Positions 54,057 through 63,786 of a DNA stretch of 64,000 nt are shown piece after piece. The notes under the pieces are model-generated. The model worked only from the letters and a program-made list of their open reading frames with translations, searched no databases and had not been told where the DNA came from. A program made the translations under genes and the position numbers. The stretch's first letter is position 1, and the number at the start of each line of letters is the position of its first letter. The stretch comes from Bacteroidetes bacterium GWA2_40_15 (GTDB lineage Bacteria > Bacteroidota > Bacteroidia > Bacteroidales > VadinHA17): NCBI GenBank assembly GCA_001768195.1, contig MENI01000005.1:34999-98998 (forward strand). Direction: 5' to 3'.

Positions 54057-54827
54057 TCATCTCTCCAGATTCTGCAGGGTAAAAACAGAATCGTCAACCT
54101 TAGCGCTTTCACTTATATTAGTCATTTTGATTTCTGATTTCCTATTGGTTAAAAGGTTAGTGGCAAGCATATTGCTGATGGTATATCTTCCTTCTGCAAA
54201 CACATGAATACCTTTTATTTCTATTATTTTAAACAACTCATTATCGAAATTATAGAACTCCATCCTTGATATCTGATAACTGTCCATTACTATATAGCTG
54301 ATTTTCCTTGTGTACCCATATTCATCAGCTTTGTCTTCATCTGCCGGAATACTTTCGATAATGTATTGATTATTCTTCCCGGATTCGGGAGTATGTTTAT
54401 AAACATAATCGGAGAGAGGAGGAGATGCCATATCTGAATTCGAGAACTCGGAATTCATGAAGCTTTTACCTTTCTCCGTGCTTACAATGCGTCTGGTCTT
54501 TTTCAAAGCCGGCAGATAGATCCACATCTCATCGGCAGCAACCTTATTATCGACAATAAGCATTGAAGTTCCCCTGACATCAGGAGGATCAAGGAATTTT
54601 AGGAACCTTTTCTCAACACCTTCCTGATAACTTTTGGTTGACATGGAAATTGTTCTTAACCTGTTGCTGCCATTTTTTTCTGTTATCGTGAGCGTAATAT
54701 TAGCGCTCAATGCACCCACCAGGCTTAATTCCCTGGATTTATTCATTATTTCTTCCGGATCAGGCAACTGAGCCGCTGCCTTAATAACCGGCAGAATTAT
54801 TAATAATAGAATTACTGCTTTTTTCAT
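54057..54827 (-). CDS. LolA-like outer-membrane lipoprotein-sorting protein
   Basis: 256 residues from ATG 54825-54827 (signal MKKAVILLLIILPVIKAAAQ). The mature protein has ADEMWIYLPALKKTRRI and KGKSFMNSEFSNSDMA, typical of the 'outer membrane lipoprotein-sorting protein' family with an incomplete-barrel LolA fold that binds acyl chains in the periplasm. It is paired with the RND transporter immediately upstream, which supports lipid or hydrophobic-cargo transport. Confidence 0.85.
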   Translation of the reverse strand: MKKAVILLLIILPVIKAAAQLPDPEEIMNKSRELSLVGALSANITLTITEKNGSNRLRTISMSTKSYQEGVEKRFLKFLDPPDVRGTSMLIVDNKVAADEMWIYLPALKKTRRIVSTEKGKSFMNSEFSNSDMASPPLSDYVYKHTPESGKNNQYIIESIPADEDKADEYGYTRKISYIVMDSYQISRMEFYNFDNELFKIIEIKGIHVFAEGRYTISNMLATNLLTNRKSEIKMTNISESAKVDDSVFTLQNLER

Positions 54828-54847
54828 ATTCGTTTTGTTTAATAGGT

Positions 54848-57133
54848 TCAATATGATTTTTCGATAAATGATGGTTTAAATCTCATTATAATAGCTGGTA
54901 TTATAAGTATTGCACCTATAAGACATGCTCCAATGGAAATAAAAACCAGGTAACCAAAGAATCTTATAGAAGTGAAGGCTGAAAACATCAGGGCTGAAAA
55001 TCCTGCCATAACACTGATCGCATTTATAATTATGCTCCGTCCGATTGTTTTGATTGCTTTTGTTGTGGCTTCAGCGCAGCCCAAACTCTTTTTGCGGAAT
55101 ATTTTATAGCACCATATGTATTGAATTGTAAAATCCACTCCAACACCTATCATTATTGAAGATAATAAGGCAGTTGCAGCGTCAAGGGCAATGCCTGTAA
55201 TGCCCATGAAGCCAAACGCAATCACTATTGAGACAGCCAGAGGAATTGAACCGGTCAACCCGCCTTTAAACGATCTGAAGATTATGGAGAGAAGGATAAA
55301 AACAGTAACCAGTGCCAGTATCAGGGAGGAGGCCTGTCCTCTCATTATAGATCCTGCAAAGTCGTCCATAATTATGGCATAACCTCCTGTTATTATTGAG
55401 GCCGGAACAGATTCCGATACCTTTGAAATCTCTTCCTTTACTTCTCTGATTGTTTTATTGCTTGCATCTGAAAGTTTAATTAGTATGTGAGCCTTTGTAT
55501 TTTCGGGATTGATGAGTTGTTTAAAATCATCAGGCTCTCCGCTCATATTGTAAAGCTCAAACATTTGTGCAATTGCTTCCCGCGATTCAGGAATAGAATT
55601 ATACCCATCTTCTTCTTCAGTATAAATTGCTTTGCTCATCTCACGTACAGCTACGGAGATTGAAAATACCCGTCCGACACCTTCTTTATTTTCGATATTG
55701 TTTGTTAACCTGTCAATTCCATTCATTACATGTGGATCCAGGATATCTCCTGATATCATTACTGATATTGTCTGGGAACCTCCGAATTTTTTGTTTATCA
55801 GGTCAGAGGCGAGCTTTAACGGATGCTTAGCAGGAAAATAGTTCTCCTGGTTAGTATCAATCCTGAGAATAAAAATACCCGATGAAATCAGAATAGTAGC
55901 TATAGCCGATATTACGAGTATCCTTCCCGGATAGTTTACTATCAAATGTGACAATCTTTTCAGGATACCATCCATGAAAGCATTTTTTACACCTGAGGAG
56001 ACTGAGTTGCCAGCGCCTGTTCCAAACTGACAGATCAGTGCCGGAATGAGTAAGAGGCTCATCGCAAGAGCTATCGCTACACCTGTAGCTGCAAGGATAC
56101 CAACATATTTTGCCGGTACGATCGAATGAGTCAACAGACCAAGGATTCCTGCAATTGTGGTAAGTCCGCTGAAAAGTATTGGTTTATTCAAAGATCTGAA
56201 TAATCTGACAAGAATTTCACGCTTTGTCAGATCCGGTTCAGCTTTCATTATTTCCTGGTGCCTGGCAGTCAGGTATATACCGTAGTTATTTGCCACGGCT
56301 ATCAATATTACCGGGACCAGTAATGTCATTATAGACATTTTCCAGCCAAGCAATGGCATCATTCCCATACTAATCAAAACGGATATAACAACCACCGAAA
56401 ATGGCATTATAACACTCCGCCATCTCCCGAGTGTCAGTTTAAGCAGGGTAAGTATGATAATCAGCGCCAGTGGAACCAGTAGGAATGCATCTTTGCGGAC
56501 ATCTTCCATTATATATTTCCTTATATATGGAAGACCTCCTGTCCTTATTCCCATGGTGCTCTGACAGGACATGAGCACTGAATCAATCCTTGCAAGAGTT
56601 TCTGTCTCAGGAATGCTGTTATCAATGAAGGCGGTGATGGATGCTGAGGTCATATCAAAAGAGATAACTATATCTTCGGCAAACCTGTTTCCTGAAATAG
56701 ATTCCCGTAATTTTCTCATTCCCAAACTATCAGCAGGAATTTTCCCGATCAATCTCTCAGCTGCCATCATACCCTCATCACTTTTAATGCTTCGTACGGT
56801 AAATGGGGAAGTGCGGTTGGAAATACCTGACATCCTCGATAAAGCTCTGTCAATATTTCGTATTTGCTCGAGGTTTTCTTTTACCAGAATACAACTGTCT
56901 GTGAATAATATAATTATCATATCCTGGACGCCAAACTCACTCTCAATCTTATCTGTTTCAATCCTTGATTGCATTGAGGAAGGAACATAATTCCTGATCT
57001 CAGGATCGGTTTCCGAAAAAGGGATTAGAATTCCAAATCCGGCCCCCAGGATGAGACATACAGTTATTATTACCCTGCGACGCCGGATAACAAAGTCAGT
57101 AATTCTGTCAGAAATCGATCCTGATAGCTGCAT
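54848..57133 (-). CDS. RND/MMPL-family transporter
   Basis: 761 residues, two homologous halves. Each has a transmembrane helix, a periplasmic porter loop and a five-helix bundle. It has LLVPLALIIILTLLKLTLG, IAVANNYGIYLT and, in the second half, ATALLSSIMIGVGVDFTIQYIW, whose Asp lies in helix 10. The MMPL/HpnN type exports lipids or hydrophobic molecules. It sits between a LolA-like gene and an outer-membrane porin-like gene (26-base overlap), making a complete envelope-spanning set. Confidence 0.92.
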   Translation of the reverse strand: MQLSGSISDRITDFVIRRRRVIITVCLILGAGFGILIPFSETDPEIRNYVPSSMQSRIETDKIESEFGVQDMIIILFTDSCILVKENLEQIRNIDRALSRMSGISNRTSPFTVRSIKSDEGMMAAERLIGKIPADSLGMRKLRESISGNRFAEDIVISFDMTSASITAFIDNSIPETETLARIDSVLMSCQSTMGIRTGGLPYIRKYIMEDVRKDAFLLVPLALIIILTLLKLTLGRWRSVIMPFSVVVISVLISMGMMPLLGWKMSIMTLLVPVILIAVANNYGIYLTARHQEIMKAEPDLTKREILVRLFRSLNKPILFSGLTTIAGILGLLTHSIVPAKYVGILAATGVAIALAMSLLLIPALICQFGTGAGNSVSSGVKNAFMDGILKRLSHLIVNYPGRILVISAIATILISSGIFILRIDTNQENYFPAKHPLKLASDLINKKFGGSQTISVMISGDILDPHVMNGIDRLTNNIENKEGVGRVFSISVAVREMSKAIYTEEEDGYNSIPESREAIAQMFELYNMSGEPDDFKQLINPENTKAHILIKLSDASNKTIREVKEEISKVSESVPASIITGGYAIIMDDFAGSIMRGQASSLILALVTVFILLSIIFRSFKGGLTGSIPLAVSIVIAFGFMGITGIALDAATALLSSIMIGVGVDFTIQYIWCYKIFRKKSLGCAEATTKAIKTIGRSIIINAISVMAGFSALMFSAFTSIRFFGYLVFISIGACLIGAILIIPAIIMRFKPSFIEKSY

Positions 57134-58511
57134 AAAAACTGTTCATAAAATCATCAACAAGTTCATAAAGGGAACCGTCAATACCCCTGTAATACTCAAA
57201 TCCGGCAACAATTGATAACCTGTCAGATGGTTTTATTTTTATCTCAGGTAGCAGTATAAAATCACGTGATGTGAAATTATACATTGCATTTATTGAAGGA
57301 GCCAGCTTACCGTACAAAAGATCAGCTTCAATTCTCATGCCTGCTGAATGATAATATCTCTCGAGCTGATAATTGTATAGCCTGTTGAAGGCACTTACCT
57401 GCTGCCTGACATAACCTGCCGGATCGAGGCCGGGATCTGCAAAGAGCCGGATATGAGCTGCAAAATCAGGTTCTGCTCCTATAACCGGTTCTACTTCAGC
57501 TGGTATATAATCCAGGATACTCTTTCCGTTGTATTCAACTGAAAACCTCCAGTTTCCCGTTGCATAATCTCCGCCTGCCACCCACGCAATTTCCGGCAAA
57601 GGCACATACTCATATTCCAGATATGACAAAGAAGGATCAGACCATGCCGCTTCACCTCTGATACCAAAAGACGAGACTGATGATTCGATGGCGAAGCCCA
57701 GCACCCTTGTTTTATATGGTCTGAAGGTGAGTTCCATCAGAGGTGCAGGTATTTCTCCTGACATATCGATGCTGAAATTTGTCAGCTCTGCGCCTGGCAT
57801 CGGATCATACCCGTCAAACCATGAAACGATCGCGTCAAGATCTCGCAGGTGCAAATCGGATTTTAAACCATAACTGAACATCTCCTTGTCCGTTATAAGC
57901 GAGCTTATCCCATTTATTGTCACATATTCAGGTACAGGAATTGGGCCGATTATCAGCACCGAGGAGCTGTAAAAAGGGATCAGGGCGGCTTCAATGCTGA
58001 AAATATCAGAGGGATGTACTTTTATATCGGCAAGAAGATTACCCATATCCATATCCTCGCGGTCAGGCGATCTGACAATGTAATTCCGGGGACTTAATCG
58101 TGATACAGGATTTGTGAAATCGGCTTTTCCCCACTTGATTATCTGCTGGCCGGCAGTAAGATCCCAACGCTTTCCATAAATCCTGGCGTATCCTTCGCGT
58201 ATATTTATTGAATTTGCAGGTTCCTGAAATTCAACCCCATATCTGAATCTCAGATCAGCAAAAGCCCTGAAATTCAAATTGTTTTCTGTATTGATCTTAA
58301 GAGCCAGGTCAGAGAAGGCGCTTGAAATATATGGCTTGTTATCATCATCCTTATCAAGTCCTGAATAGAAACCACCTCTCACAAATCCAAAAATCTCAGT
58401 TTTACCTGACACATCTTCTGCGAAAAAATTAACTGTGTCTGTCTGACAATATATCGACCTGAAAAAACAGAAGAAAGCTATTAACAGGAGTAACTTTTTC
58501 CCTGAAAACAT
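57108..58511 (-). CDS. Outer-membrane porin-like protein of the RND cluster
   Basis: 467 residues with a signal peptide (LLLLIAFFCFFRSIYCQ). Antiparallel-strand character throughout, with GFVRGGFYSGLDKD, GYARIYGKRWDLTAGQQIIKW and SVEYNGKSILDYI, and a C-terminus AAIRIDF ending in Phe. The 'GQQIIKWGKAD-NPV' segment recalls DUF1302-like outer-membrane proteins that travel with MMPL transporters and LolA-like partners. It overlaps the RND gene by 26 bases and is first in the operon. Confidence 0.75.
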   Translation of the reverse strand: MFSGKKLLLLIAFFCFFRSIYCQTDTVNFFAEDVSGKTEIFGFVRGGFYSGLDKDDDNKPYISSAFSDLALKINTENNLNFRAFADLRFRYGVEFQEPANSINIREGYARIYGKRWDLTAGQQIIKWGKADFTNPVSRLSPRNYIVRSPDREDMDMGNLLADIKVHPSDIFSIEAALIPFYSSSVLIIGPIPVPEYVTINGISSLITDKEMFSYGLKSDLHLRDLDAIVSWFDGYDPMPGAELTNFSIDMSGEIPAPLMELTFRPYKTRVLGFAIESSVSSFGIRGEAAWSDPSLSYLEYEYVPLPEIAWVAGGDYATGNWRFSVEYNGKSILDYIPAEVEPVIGAEPDFAAHIRLFADPGLDPAGYVRQQVSAFNRLYNYQLERYYHSAGMRIEADLLYGKLAPSINAMYNFTSRDFILLPEIKIKPSDRLSIVAGFEYYRGIDGSLYELVDDFMNSFYAAIRIDF

Positions 58512-58622
58512 AATTGCTTTTTATTGTAAAGTAATCAAACAATAAAAAGTGCGTCGTCTGAGCCGTCTGTCGCGTACCTTTAAAGTGGGAGGATATTGTC
58601 CGTTACGAGCGGGATGAACTTT

Positions 58623-59774
58623 TTATCCGGAAATACCGGTAAGTTTTTGCCTGTACTTGCCTGGAGTCAACCCTGTCAGCGATTTGAATATCGAATTGAA
58701 AGTCGTTTTTGAATTGAAGCCTGAATCATAAGCTATGGCAAGAATAGTGAAATTATTGTTTTTCGGATCTTTAAACAGGGAAATCACCTCCTTAACCCTG
58801 TATTCGTTGATAAAAGCAAAAAAGCTTTTTCCATGCAGCTCATTGAGTATCTGGGTTATATAGTGGCGCGGAATCCCTGTCAGCTGTGACAGGTCATGTA
58901 TGCTGAGATCCCTGTTTAGATAAGGCTTTTCTGCTTCAACAAATGTTATCAGTTTTTCAAGATATGCCCTGGCCTGCTGCTCTTTTAGTCCGCTTCTGAC
59001 ATACTTTTCTGTCCCTTTCTTTTCCTCCTCATTTTGCAAAATCTTCCCGCCGAATATAACAGGTTGCTTTATTCCATAGAAACTATATACGAATGTAAAT
59101 AGAGTAATAAATCCGAAAATCACGAAATATGGATCAAAGGGAATATAATTACCGATCATATTCAATCCCCCCAGAATGAACATGATTAAATATGCCAGAT
59201 AGAAACTTATGGAAATTATTTTAAGCCAGTTTAAAGTTAAAACACCCGATGTGTAGGAGACGAAGTTTTTAAGGTTATCCTGATGACGTTTTATTTCAAT
59301 AAAGGATAGTACACTATAGCCGGTTATCGACAGGAAGAAACATATTCCATACACTATCCTTAATGATATAAGCTTATCAGGAACAAAAAAGCTTCTGAGG
59401 TCACGTACAAGAGGTTCTGTTCTGAATATTACAGATACGGTAAAGAAGACTGCAAAAGGGATAAAGTGGAGCAGTGAATACCGGTTGAATTTTTTATCTG
59501 GCTTTGTCATATAAATAACATACAGATAAAGCAGAGGTCCGTAGGTGAATGTAGTGAAATAGAATGAATACATTTCAATTACATTGCTGTTAACGAGAGC
59601 GAATACAAGCTCAAAACATATCAGAAAAAGCCAGGAGGCCATCAGCCTCTTGGCTGTAGACTGCGGTTTACTTGTAGCAATCAGCAATCCTGCAAAAAAC
59701 GATTGGGAAATTCCAATGTATAATATAGGATCTATATTAACCACCTTACATACAGGCTTAGGGATAATTATCAC
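58623..59774 (-). CDS. Membrane-bound AraC-family regulator (7TM sensor)
   Basis: 383 residues. Seven hydrophobic helices (about 18-240) are followed by an AraC DNA-binding domain (about 270-380) with LSIHDLSQLTGIPRHYITQIL and AIAYDSGFNSKTTFNSIFKSL. The sensor helices replace the usual cupin, so the regulator senses in the membrane. It is encoded about 110 bases upstream of the porin/RND/LolA-like operon on the same strand, the likely target. Confidence 0.88.
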   Translation of the reverse strand: MIIIPKPVCKVVNIDPILYIGISQSFFAGLLIATSKPQSTAKRLMASWLFLICFELVFALVNSNVIEMYSFYFTTFTYGPLLYLYVIYMTKPDKKFNRYSLLHFIPFAVFFTVSVIFRTEPLVRDLRSFFVPDKLISLRIVYGICFFLSITGYSVLSFIEIKRHQDNLKNFVSYTSGVLTLNWLKIISISFYLAYLIMFILGGLNMIGNYIPFDPYFVIFGFITLFTFVYSFYGIKQPVIFGGKILQNEEEKKGTEKYVRSGLKEQQARAYLEKLITFVEAEKPYLNRDLSIHDLSQLTGIPRHYITQILNELHGKSFFAFINEYRVKEVISLFKDPKNNNFTILAIAYDSGFNSKTTFNSIFKSLTGLTPGKYRQKLTGISG

Positions 59775-59887
59775 TCAAATATAGCTAAAAGCCAATAATT
59801 ATTTGGTATTTTTGAAGAAGCAATCATTGTAAATCTTATATTGCACAACCTGGTATTTAATTGTATAAATAACTAACTATCTTATAT

Positions 59888-60763
59888 ATGAGCGTTCTGT
59901 TAAATAAGGATTCCAAAGTTATAGTTCAGGGATTTACAGGGAGTGAAGGGACATTCCATGCTACACAGATGATTGAGTACGGAACCAGAGTTGTCGGAGG
60001 AGTTACTCCCGGTAAAGGTGGCCAGAAACATCTTGATCTTCCGGTTTTCAATACAGTAAGGGATGCAGTGACTGAAACAGGGGCCGATGTATCAGTGATT
60101 TTTGTACCACCTGCATATGCCGCTGATGCCATTCTTGAGGCAGCTGACGCCGGAATAAAGCTTATTGTAACTATTACTGAAGGAATACCAGTTTCTGATA
60201 TGATTCTTGTAAAGGATCACATAAAATCAATGGGTTGCAGGCTTGTCGGACCAAATTGCCCTGGTGTTATTACTCCGGGGGAGGCCAAGGTTGGAATAAT
60301 GCCCGGATTCATTCACAAGAAAGGATCTGTTGGCATAATATCCCGCTCCGGTACCTTAACATACGAAGCTGTTGACCAGGTCACCAAGATGGGATTGGGT
60401 CAGTCAACATGCATTGGGATAGGCGGGGATCCGATCGTAGGCACTACCACACTTGATGCTGTTAAGCTGATGATGGAGGACAGGGAAACCAAAGCCATAG
60501 TTGTAATCGGTGAGATAGGTGGTAACATGGAGACAGAAGCTGCAGAATGGATAAAGGAAAACGGGACAAAACCGATAATCGGATTTATTGCAGGGCAGAC
60601 AGCACCCAAAGGACGAAAAATGGGACACGCCGGCGCAATAATAGGAGGGAAGACCGATACTGCCGCTGCCAAGATGGAGATTATGAAAAAGTGCGGCATA
60701 CATGTGGTTCAGTCACCGGCAGATATAGGTGCAACAGTGTATAAGGTTCTGAACAGTAAATAG
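59888..60763 (+). CDS. sucD: Succinate-CoA ligase, alpha subunit
   Basis: 291 residues, full length. N-terminal CoA-binding fold ([38 protein letters not shown]), [31 protein letters not shown] and the phospho-His in [10 protein letters not shown]. It makes succinate or succinyl-CoA in the citric-acid or propionate branch. No sucC beta-subunit gene is adjacent, so it must be elsewhere. The next DNA is repeat element B. Confidence 0.95.
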   Translation: MSVLLNKDSKVIVQGFTGSEGTFHATQMIEYGTRVVGGVTPGKGGQKHLDLPVFNTVRDAVTETGADVSVIFVPPAYAADAILEAADAGIKLIVTITEGIPVSDMILVKDHIKSMGCRLVGPNCPGVITPGEAKVGIMPGFIHKKGSVGIISRSGTLTYEAVDQVTKMGLGQSTCIGIGGDPIVGTTTLDAVKLMMEDRETKAIVVIGEIGGNMETEAAEWIKENGTKPIIGFIAGQTAPKGRKMGHAGAIIGGKTDTAAAKMEIMKKCGIHVVQSPADIGATVYKVLNSK

Positions 60764-60820
60764 ATTTCATATTCCGGTTCTGTAAGTCTGAAATAATGCT
60801 CTGAAGAATCCCCCTTTGAA

Positions 60821-61409
60821 GGCATAGCCGTCAACTTAAGGAGTCTGAGAAAGGAATTATGTGATAGATCAATAAAGGCAAACGGAATAAAATATTGAGA
60901 TGCAGTTTGGTCATTAAAGTTTCCCCCCGCCGAAGCGGGGCAGGCTCTCCTTTTGAAGGAGGGGTGGCCGCAGCACACATATAATTAATATGTTACAATG
61001 ATTATTTGCGGCCGGGGTGGTTGATTTAATTGTATTTTATTGTTACATTGCTGACTTCTGATGTCCTTCAGAAAAACTAATAAATACTTGATGGTAATCG
61101 GCTAGTGGAATATCATAAGATACAGAAAGATGAACTCATGGATAAATACCTGGCGAGCTTTGGATTCACTGTACTGAGATTTGAAAACAGATTCGTATTC
61201 CGGGATCCTGAATATTTGAAAAGTGAGATACGGAACGTTTTAAATAAAAGAAATGAATCGACCAAAAAGACAAATCAACCACCCCGGCCGGGAAATGAGC
61301 TTTGTAAACATCAGATAATCAATCATCCCGGCCACCCCTCCTTTAAAAGGAGGGGAAACTTCTTCTATTCTATCCTGCAAAAAACTATGCTTAAGTTAAC
61401 GCCTATGCC
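60821..61409. mobile_element. Palindrome-armed repeat element carrying a DUF559 fragment, copy B
   Basis: Starts GGCATAGCCGTCAACTTAAG (60821-60840) and ends with its imperfect reverse complement (61390-61409). A second partial right end follows near 61456-61474. It has the same palindromic arms as copy A (about 60917-61028 and 61273-61362), nearly identical in sequence. The interior between the arms differs from copy A and encodes the other half of a DUF559 nuclease. Confidence 0.7.
61084..61266 (+). pseudogene. C-terminal half of a DUF559-type endonuclease
   Basis: Within element B the plus strand reads ILDGNRLVEYHKIQKDELMD, then KYLASFGFTVLRFENRFVF and RDPEYLKSEIRNVL. The ILDG Asp, the K-D--RD-YL helix and the VLRFEN strand are the second half of DUF559 nucleases. 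Stop codons precede ILDG. The frame runs on through the palindromic arm (to 61431), which is not real protein. Confidence 0.65.
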
Positions 61410-61514
61410 CTGCGGGGGGAAACTTTTGTAACACATTCCTCTAAAAAAACAATTCTTAGCTTGAAGGCTATGCCATTGAAGGGGGCAGAGGGATGTCGTA
61501 CAAAAAAAATATTC

Positions 61515-61522
61515 TATCTTTG
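61515..61522 (+). promoter_or_regulatory. Bacteroidota -7 promoter box of fabG
   Basis: TATCTTTG, a perfect TAnnTTTG match, lies 24 bases before the fabG start. The -33 region is weak. Confidence 0.6.
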
Positions 61523-61545
61523 CCGCAATTCAAAAATAAAATACC

Positions 61546-62292
61546 ATGAAACTACTGCAAGGAAAAACAGCCCTTATAACCGGAGCATCGCGCGGTATAG
61601 GAAAAGCGATTGCTCACAGATTTGCTATTGAAGGCGCTGATATAGCCATTACAAATATTGCGGATGATGAAGATTTTCAATCCACAATTAAAGAGCTTGG
61701 CAGCCTGGGCATAAAAGCCAAAGGATATGTATCGAATGCCGCCAGCTTTGATGATTCACAGCGGGTAATCAACGAAGTGGTAAAAGATTTCAGCAGGATA
61801 GATATTCTTGTAAATAATGCTGGTATTACCAGAGACACTCTTCTTATGAGGATGACGGAGGATCAGTGGGATGCAGTTATTGCAGTCAACCTCAAGTCGG
61901 TCTTTAATCTTACAAAAGCTGTATTGAACACCATGCTCAAGCAGAAAAGCGGATCAATCATTAATATGAGTTCTGTTGTAGGTGTATCAGGAAATGCCGG
62001 GCAGAGCAACTATTCGGCCTCGAAAGCAGGTATCCTCGGGTTTACAAAAAGCGTGGCAAAAGAAGTAGGCTCAAGGAATATACGGTGCAATGCCATCGCT
62101 CCCGGCTTTATTATCACCGAAATGACGGAAAAGCTTCCTGAAGATGTAAAAACAGAATGGACAAACAAGATACCTCTAAGAAGAGGCGGAACCCCTGAGG
62201 ATGTGGCAAATACGGCATTATACCTTGCCTCAGATCTCTCATCTTATGTCAGCGGACAAACAATTCATGTGTGCGGAGGTATGTTAACTTAA
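61546..62292 (+). CDS. fabG: 3-oxoacyl-ACP reductase
   Basis: 248 residues, a classical short-chain dehydrogenase: cofactor loop GASRGIGKAIAHRFA, NNAGITRDTLLMRM, catalytic Ser in INMSSVVGVSGNAG and Tyr-Lys in SNYSASKAGILGF, with a C-terminal GQTIHVCGGM. The TRDTLLMRM segment is typical of FabG. It reduces 3-oxoacyl-ACP in fatty-acid elongation. It is not linked to other fab genes here. Confidence 0.92.
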   Translation: MKLLQGKTALITGASRGIGKAIAHRFAIEGADIAITNIADDEDFQSTIKELGSLGIKAKGYVSNAASFDDSQRVINEVVKDFSRIDILVNNAGITRDTLLMRMTEDQWDAVIAVNLKSVFNLTKAVLNTMLKQKSGSIINMSSVVGVSGNAGQSNYSASKAGILGFTKSVAKEVGSRNIRCNAIAPGFIITEMTEKLPEDVKTEWTNKIPLRRGGTPEDVANTALYLASDLSSYVSGQTIHVCGGMLT

Positions 62293-62317
62293 AATATTTT
62301 TATTATCTTTACAAAAC

Positions 62318-62407
62318 CGCAGGGCGCCTATCCTTTTAGCACGAGGAAATGCAGCGAGACATATTTATTCCACACTATTTTAAAAAGGCGCCCTGCTTCT
62401 TTTTTTA
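62318..62407 (+). ncRNA. Candidate small RNA with closing stem and terminator
   Basis: GCAGGGCGCC (62319-62328) is perfectly complementary to GGCGCCCTGC (62387-62396), which is followed by TTCTTTTTTTA. A TATCTTTA box (62304-62311) lies 7 bases ahead, like a dedicated Bacteroidota promoter. The result would be a roughly 90-base RNA whose 58-base loop is enclosed by a 10-bp stem that also ends transcription. It may instead serve simply as the fabG terminator. No known RNA family recognised. Confidence 0.5.
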
Positions 62408-62418
62408 TCAGCTGATCA

Positions 62419-63648
62419 ATGAATAATTTTATCTTCTACCTTATTATTGTAATTCCGGTTACAGGATTTATTGTTGAGAGATACCTCGACTACCTCAACT
62501 CAAGGATGTGGTCTGATTCCCTGCCTGAAAAACTTGTCGGAATCTGTGATAATGAAGCTTACAAAAAATCCCAGTTGTATGAAAAGGATAACAGGCGGCT
62601 TTCATTATGGTCCTCTTCTTTTAATCTTCTGGTTATACTGATAATGATTCTTTTCGGTGGTTTCGCTGTTGTAGACATACTTGCCAGGGAACTGAGTACA
62701 AACCTCATATTTATATCGCTTATATTCTTTGGGATCATTGGATTTGCTTCTGACGTTATAAATATTCCATTCAACTTCTATGACAATTTTGTTATTGAAA
62801 AAAGGTATGGGTTTAATACAATGAAAATAAGGACATTCATAACAGATCATATAAAGTCGTGGTTCATTGCTCTCATTGTAGGAGCTCCGGTAATCGGGCT
62901 TATTACGTGGTTCTACTATAAAACAGGTAAAAGTTTCTGGCCATATGCCTGGGGACTGATAACTGCTTTTTCACTCTTCATAAACCTTTTCTATTCTGAA
63001 CTTATCGTACCTCTGTTTAATAAACAGGTTCCTCTCCAGGATGGTGCTCTCAGAACAAAAATTGAAGCATTTACTTCAAAAACAGGCTTCAGGCTGAAGA
63101 ACATCTACATAATCGACGGATCAAAAAGAAGCACAAAAGCAAATGCTTACTTTTCAGGTTTCGGTCCTAAGAAACGAATAGTACTGTTTGACACTCTTCA
63201 GCAGGAGCTGTCAGATGATGAGATTGTTGCAGTTCTGGCACACGAAATAGGTCATTATAAAAAGAAACATGTCCTCAAGTCAATCGCCATCTCAGTTCTG
63301 ATCACAGGGCTTATGCTGTTTCTTTTTTCCCTTGTTGTTAACAATCCTTCTCTTGCAATAGCTCTGGGTTCAGAATTCTCCAGCTTTCATCTTGGCCTGA
63401 TAGTATTCGGGATATTATACAGCCCTCTGGCCCTCATAATAGGGCTTGGAACCAACTCCTTTTCGCGCAGGAATGAGTATGAAGCTGACAATTTTGTTAA
63501 GGAAAATTACGATCCTGACGTATTGGTATTAGCTTTAAAGAAACTTTCTGTAAAGAACCTATCAAATATGCTTCCTCATCCGACATATGTGTTTTTCCAT
63601 TATTCACATCCTCCGCTTCTGAAAAGATTGGAAAACTTAGAATCATAA
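62419..63648 (+). CDS. M48-family zinc metalloprotease (Ste24/CAAX-type)
   Basis: 409 residues. Several transmembrane helices surround a zinc site: HEIGH in LAHEIGHYKKKH near residue 275 and the third ligand Glu in RRNEYEADNFV near 350. The extended N-terminal membrane region with FYDNFVIEKRYGFN matches Ste24-like CAAX prenyl endopeptidases. In bacteria these act in inner-membrane protein quality control. Start and length are normal. Confidence 0.92.
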   Translation: MNNFIFYLIIVIPVTGFIVERYLDYLNSRMWSDSLPEKLVGICDNEAYKKSQLYEKDNRRLSLWSSSFNLLVILIMILFGGFAVVDILARELSTNLIFISLIFFGIIGFASDVINIPFNFYDNFVIEKRYGFNTMKIRTFITDHIKSWFIALIVGAPVIGLITWFYYKTGKSFWPYAWGLITAFSLFINLFYSELIVPLFNKQVPLQDGALRTKIEAFTSKTGFRLKNIYIIDGSKRSTKANAYFSGFGPKKRIVLFDTLQQELSDDEIVAVLAHEIGHYKKKHVLKSIAISVLITGLMLFLFSLVVNNPSLAIALGSEFSSFHLGLIVFGILYSPLALIIGLGTNSFSRRNEYEADNFVKENYDPDVLVLALKKLSVKNLSNMLPHPTYVFFHYSHPPLLKRLENLES

Positions 63649-63671
63649 AGTATATTTGATCCTTTTATCAT

Positions 63672-63744
63672 GCCTCCTTAGCTCAGCTGGTAGAGCAGCT
63701 CATTCGTAATGAGCAGGTCGTGGGTTCGAGTCCCATTGGAGGCT
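63672..63744 (+). tRNA. tRNA-Thr (anticodon CGT)
   Basis: 73 bases fold into a cloverleaf. Acceptor GCCTCCT pairs with GGAGGC, apart from one T-T at position 7-66. The anticodon stem GCTCA/TGAGC holds loop TTCGTAA, anticodon CGT. T-arm GTGGG/CCCAT has loop TTCGAGT. CCA is not encoded. Confidence 0.95.
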
Positions 63745-63751
63745 CAAAAAA

Positions 63752-63779
63752 GTAAAGACGTTGCATGCAACGTCTTTAC
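63752..63779. repeat. 28-bp perfect palindrome between two tRNA genes
   Basis: GTAAAGACGTTGCA followed by its exact reverse complement TGCAACGTCTTTAC. It stands 7 bases after the Thr tRNA and 7 bases before the end of the convergent Gly tRNA. It could act as a bidirectional terminator. The same core is, from memory, a dispersed palindrome in Bacteroidota genomes. Confidence 0.7.
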
Positions 63780-63786
63780 CAATAAG

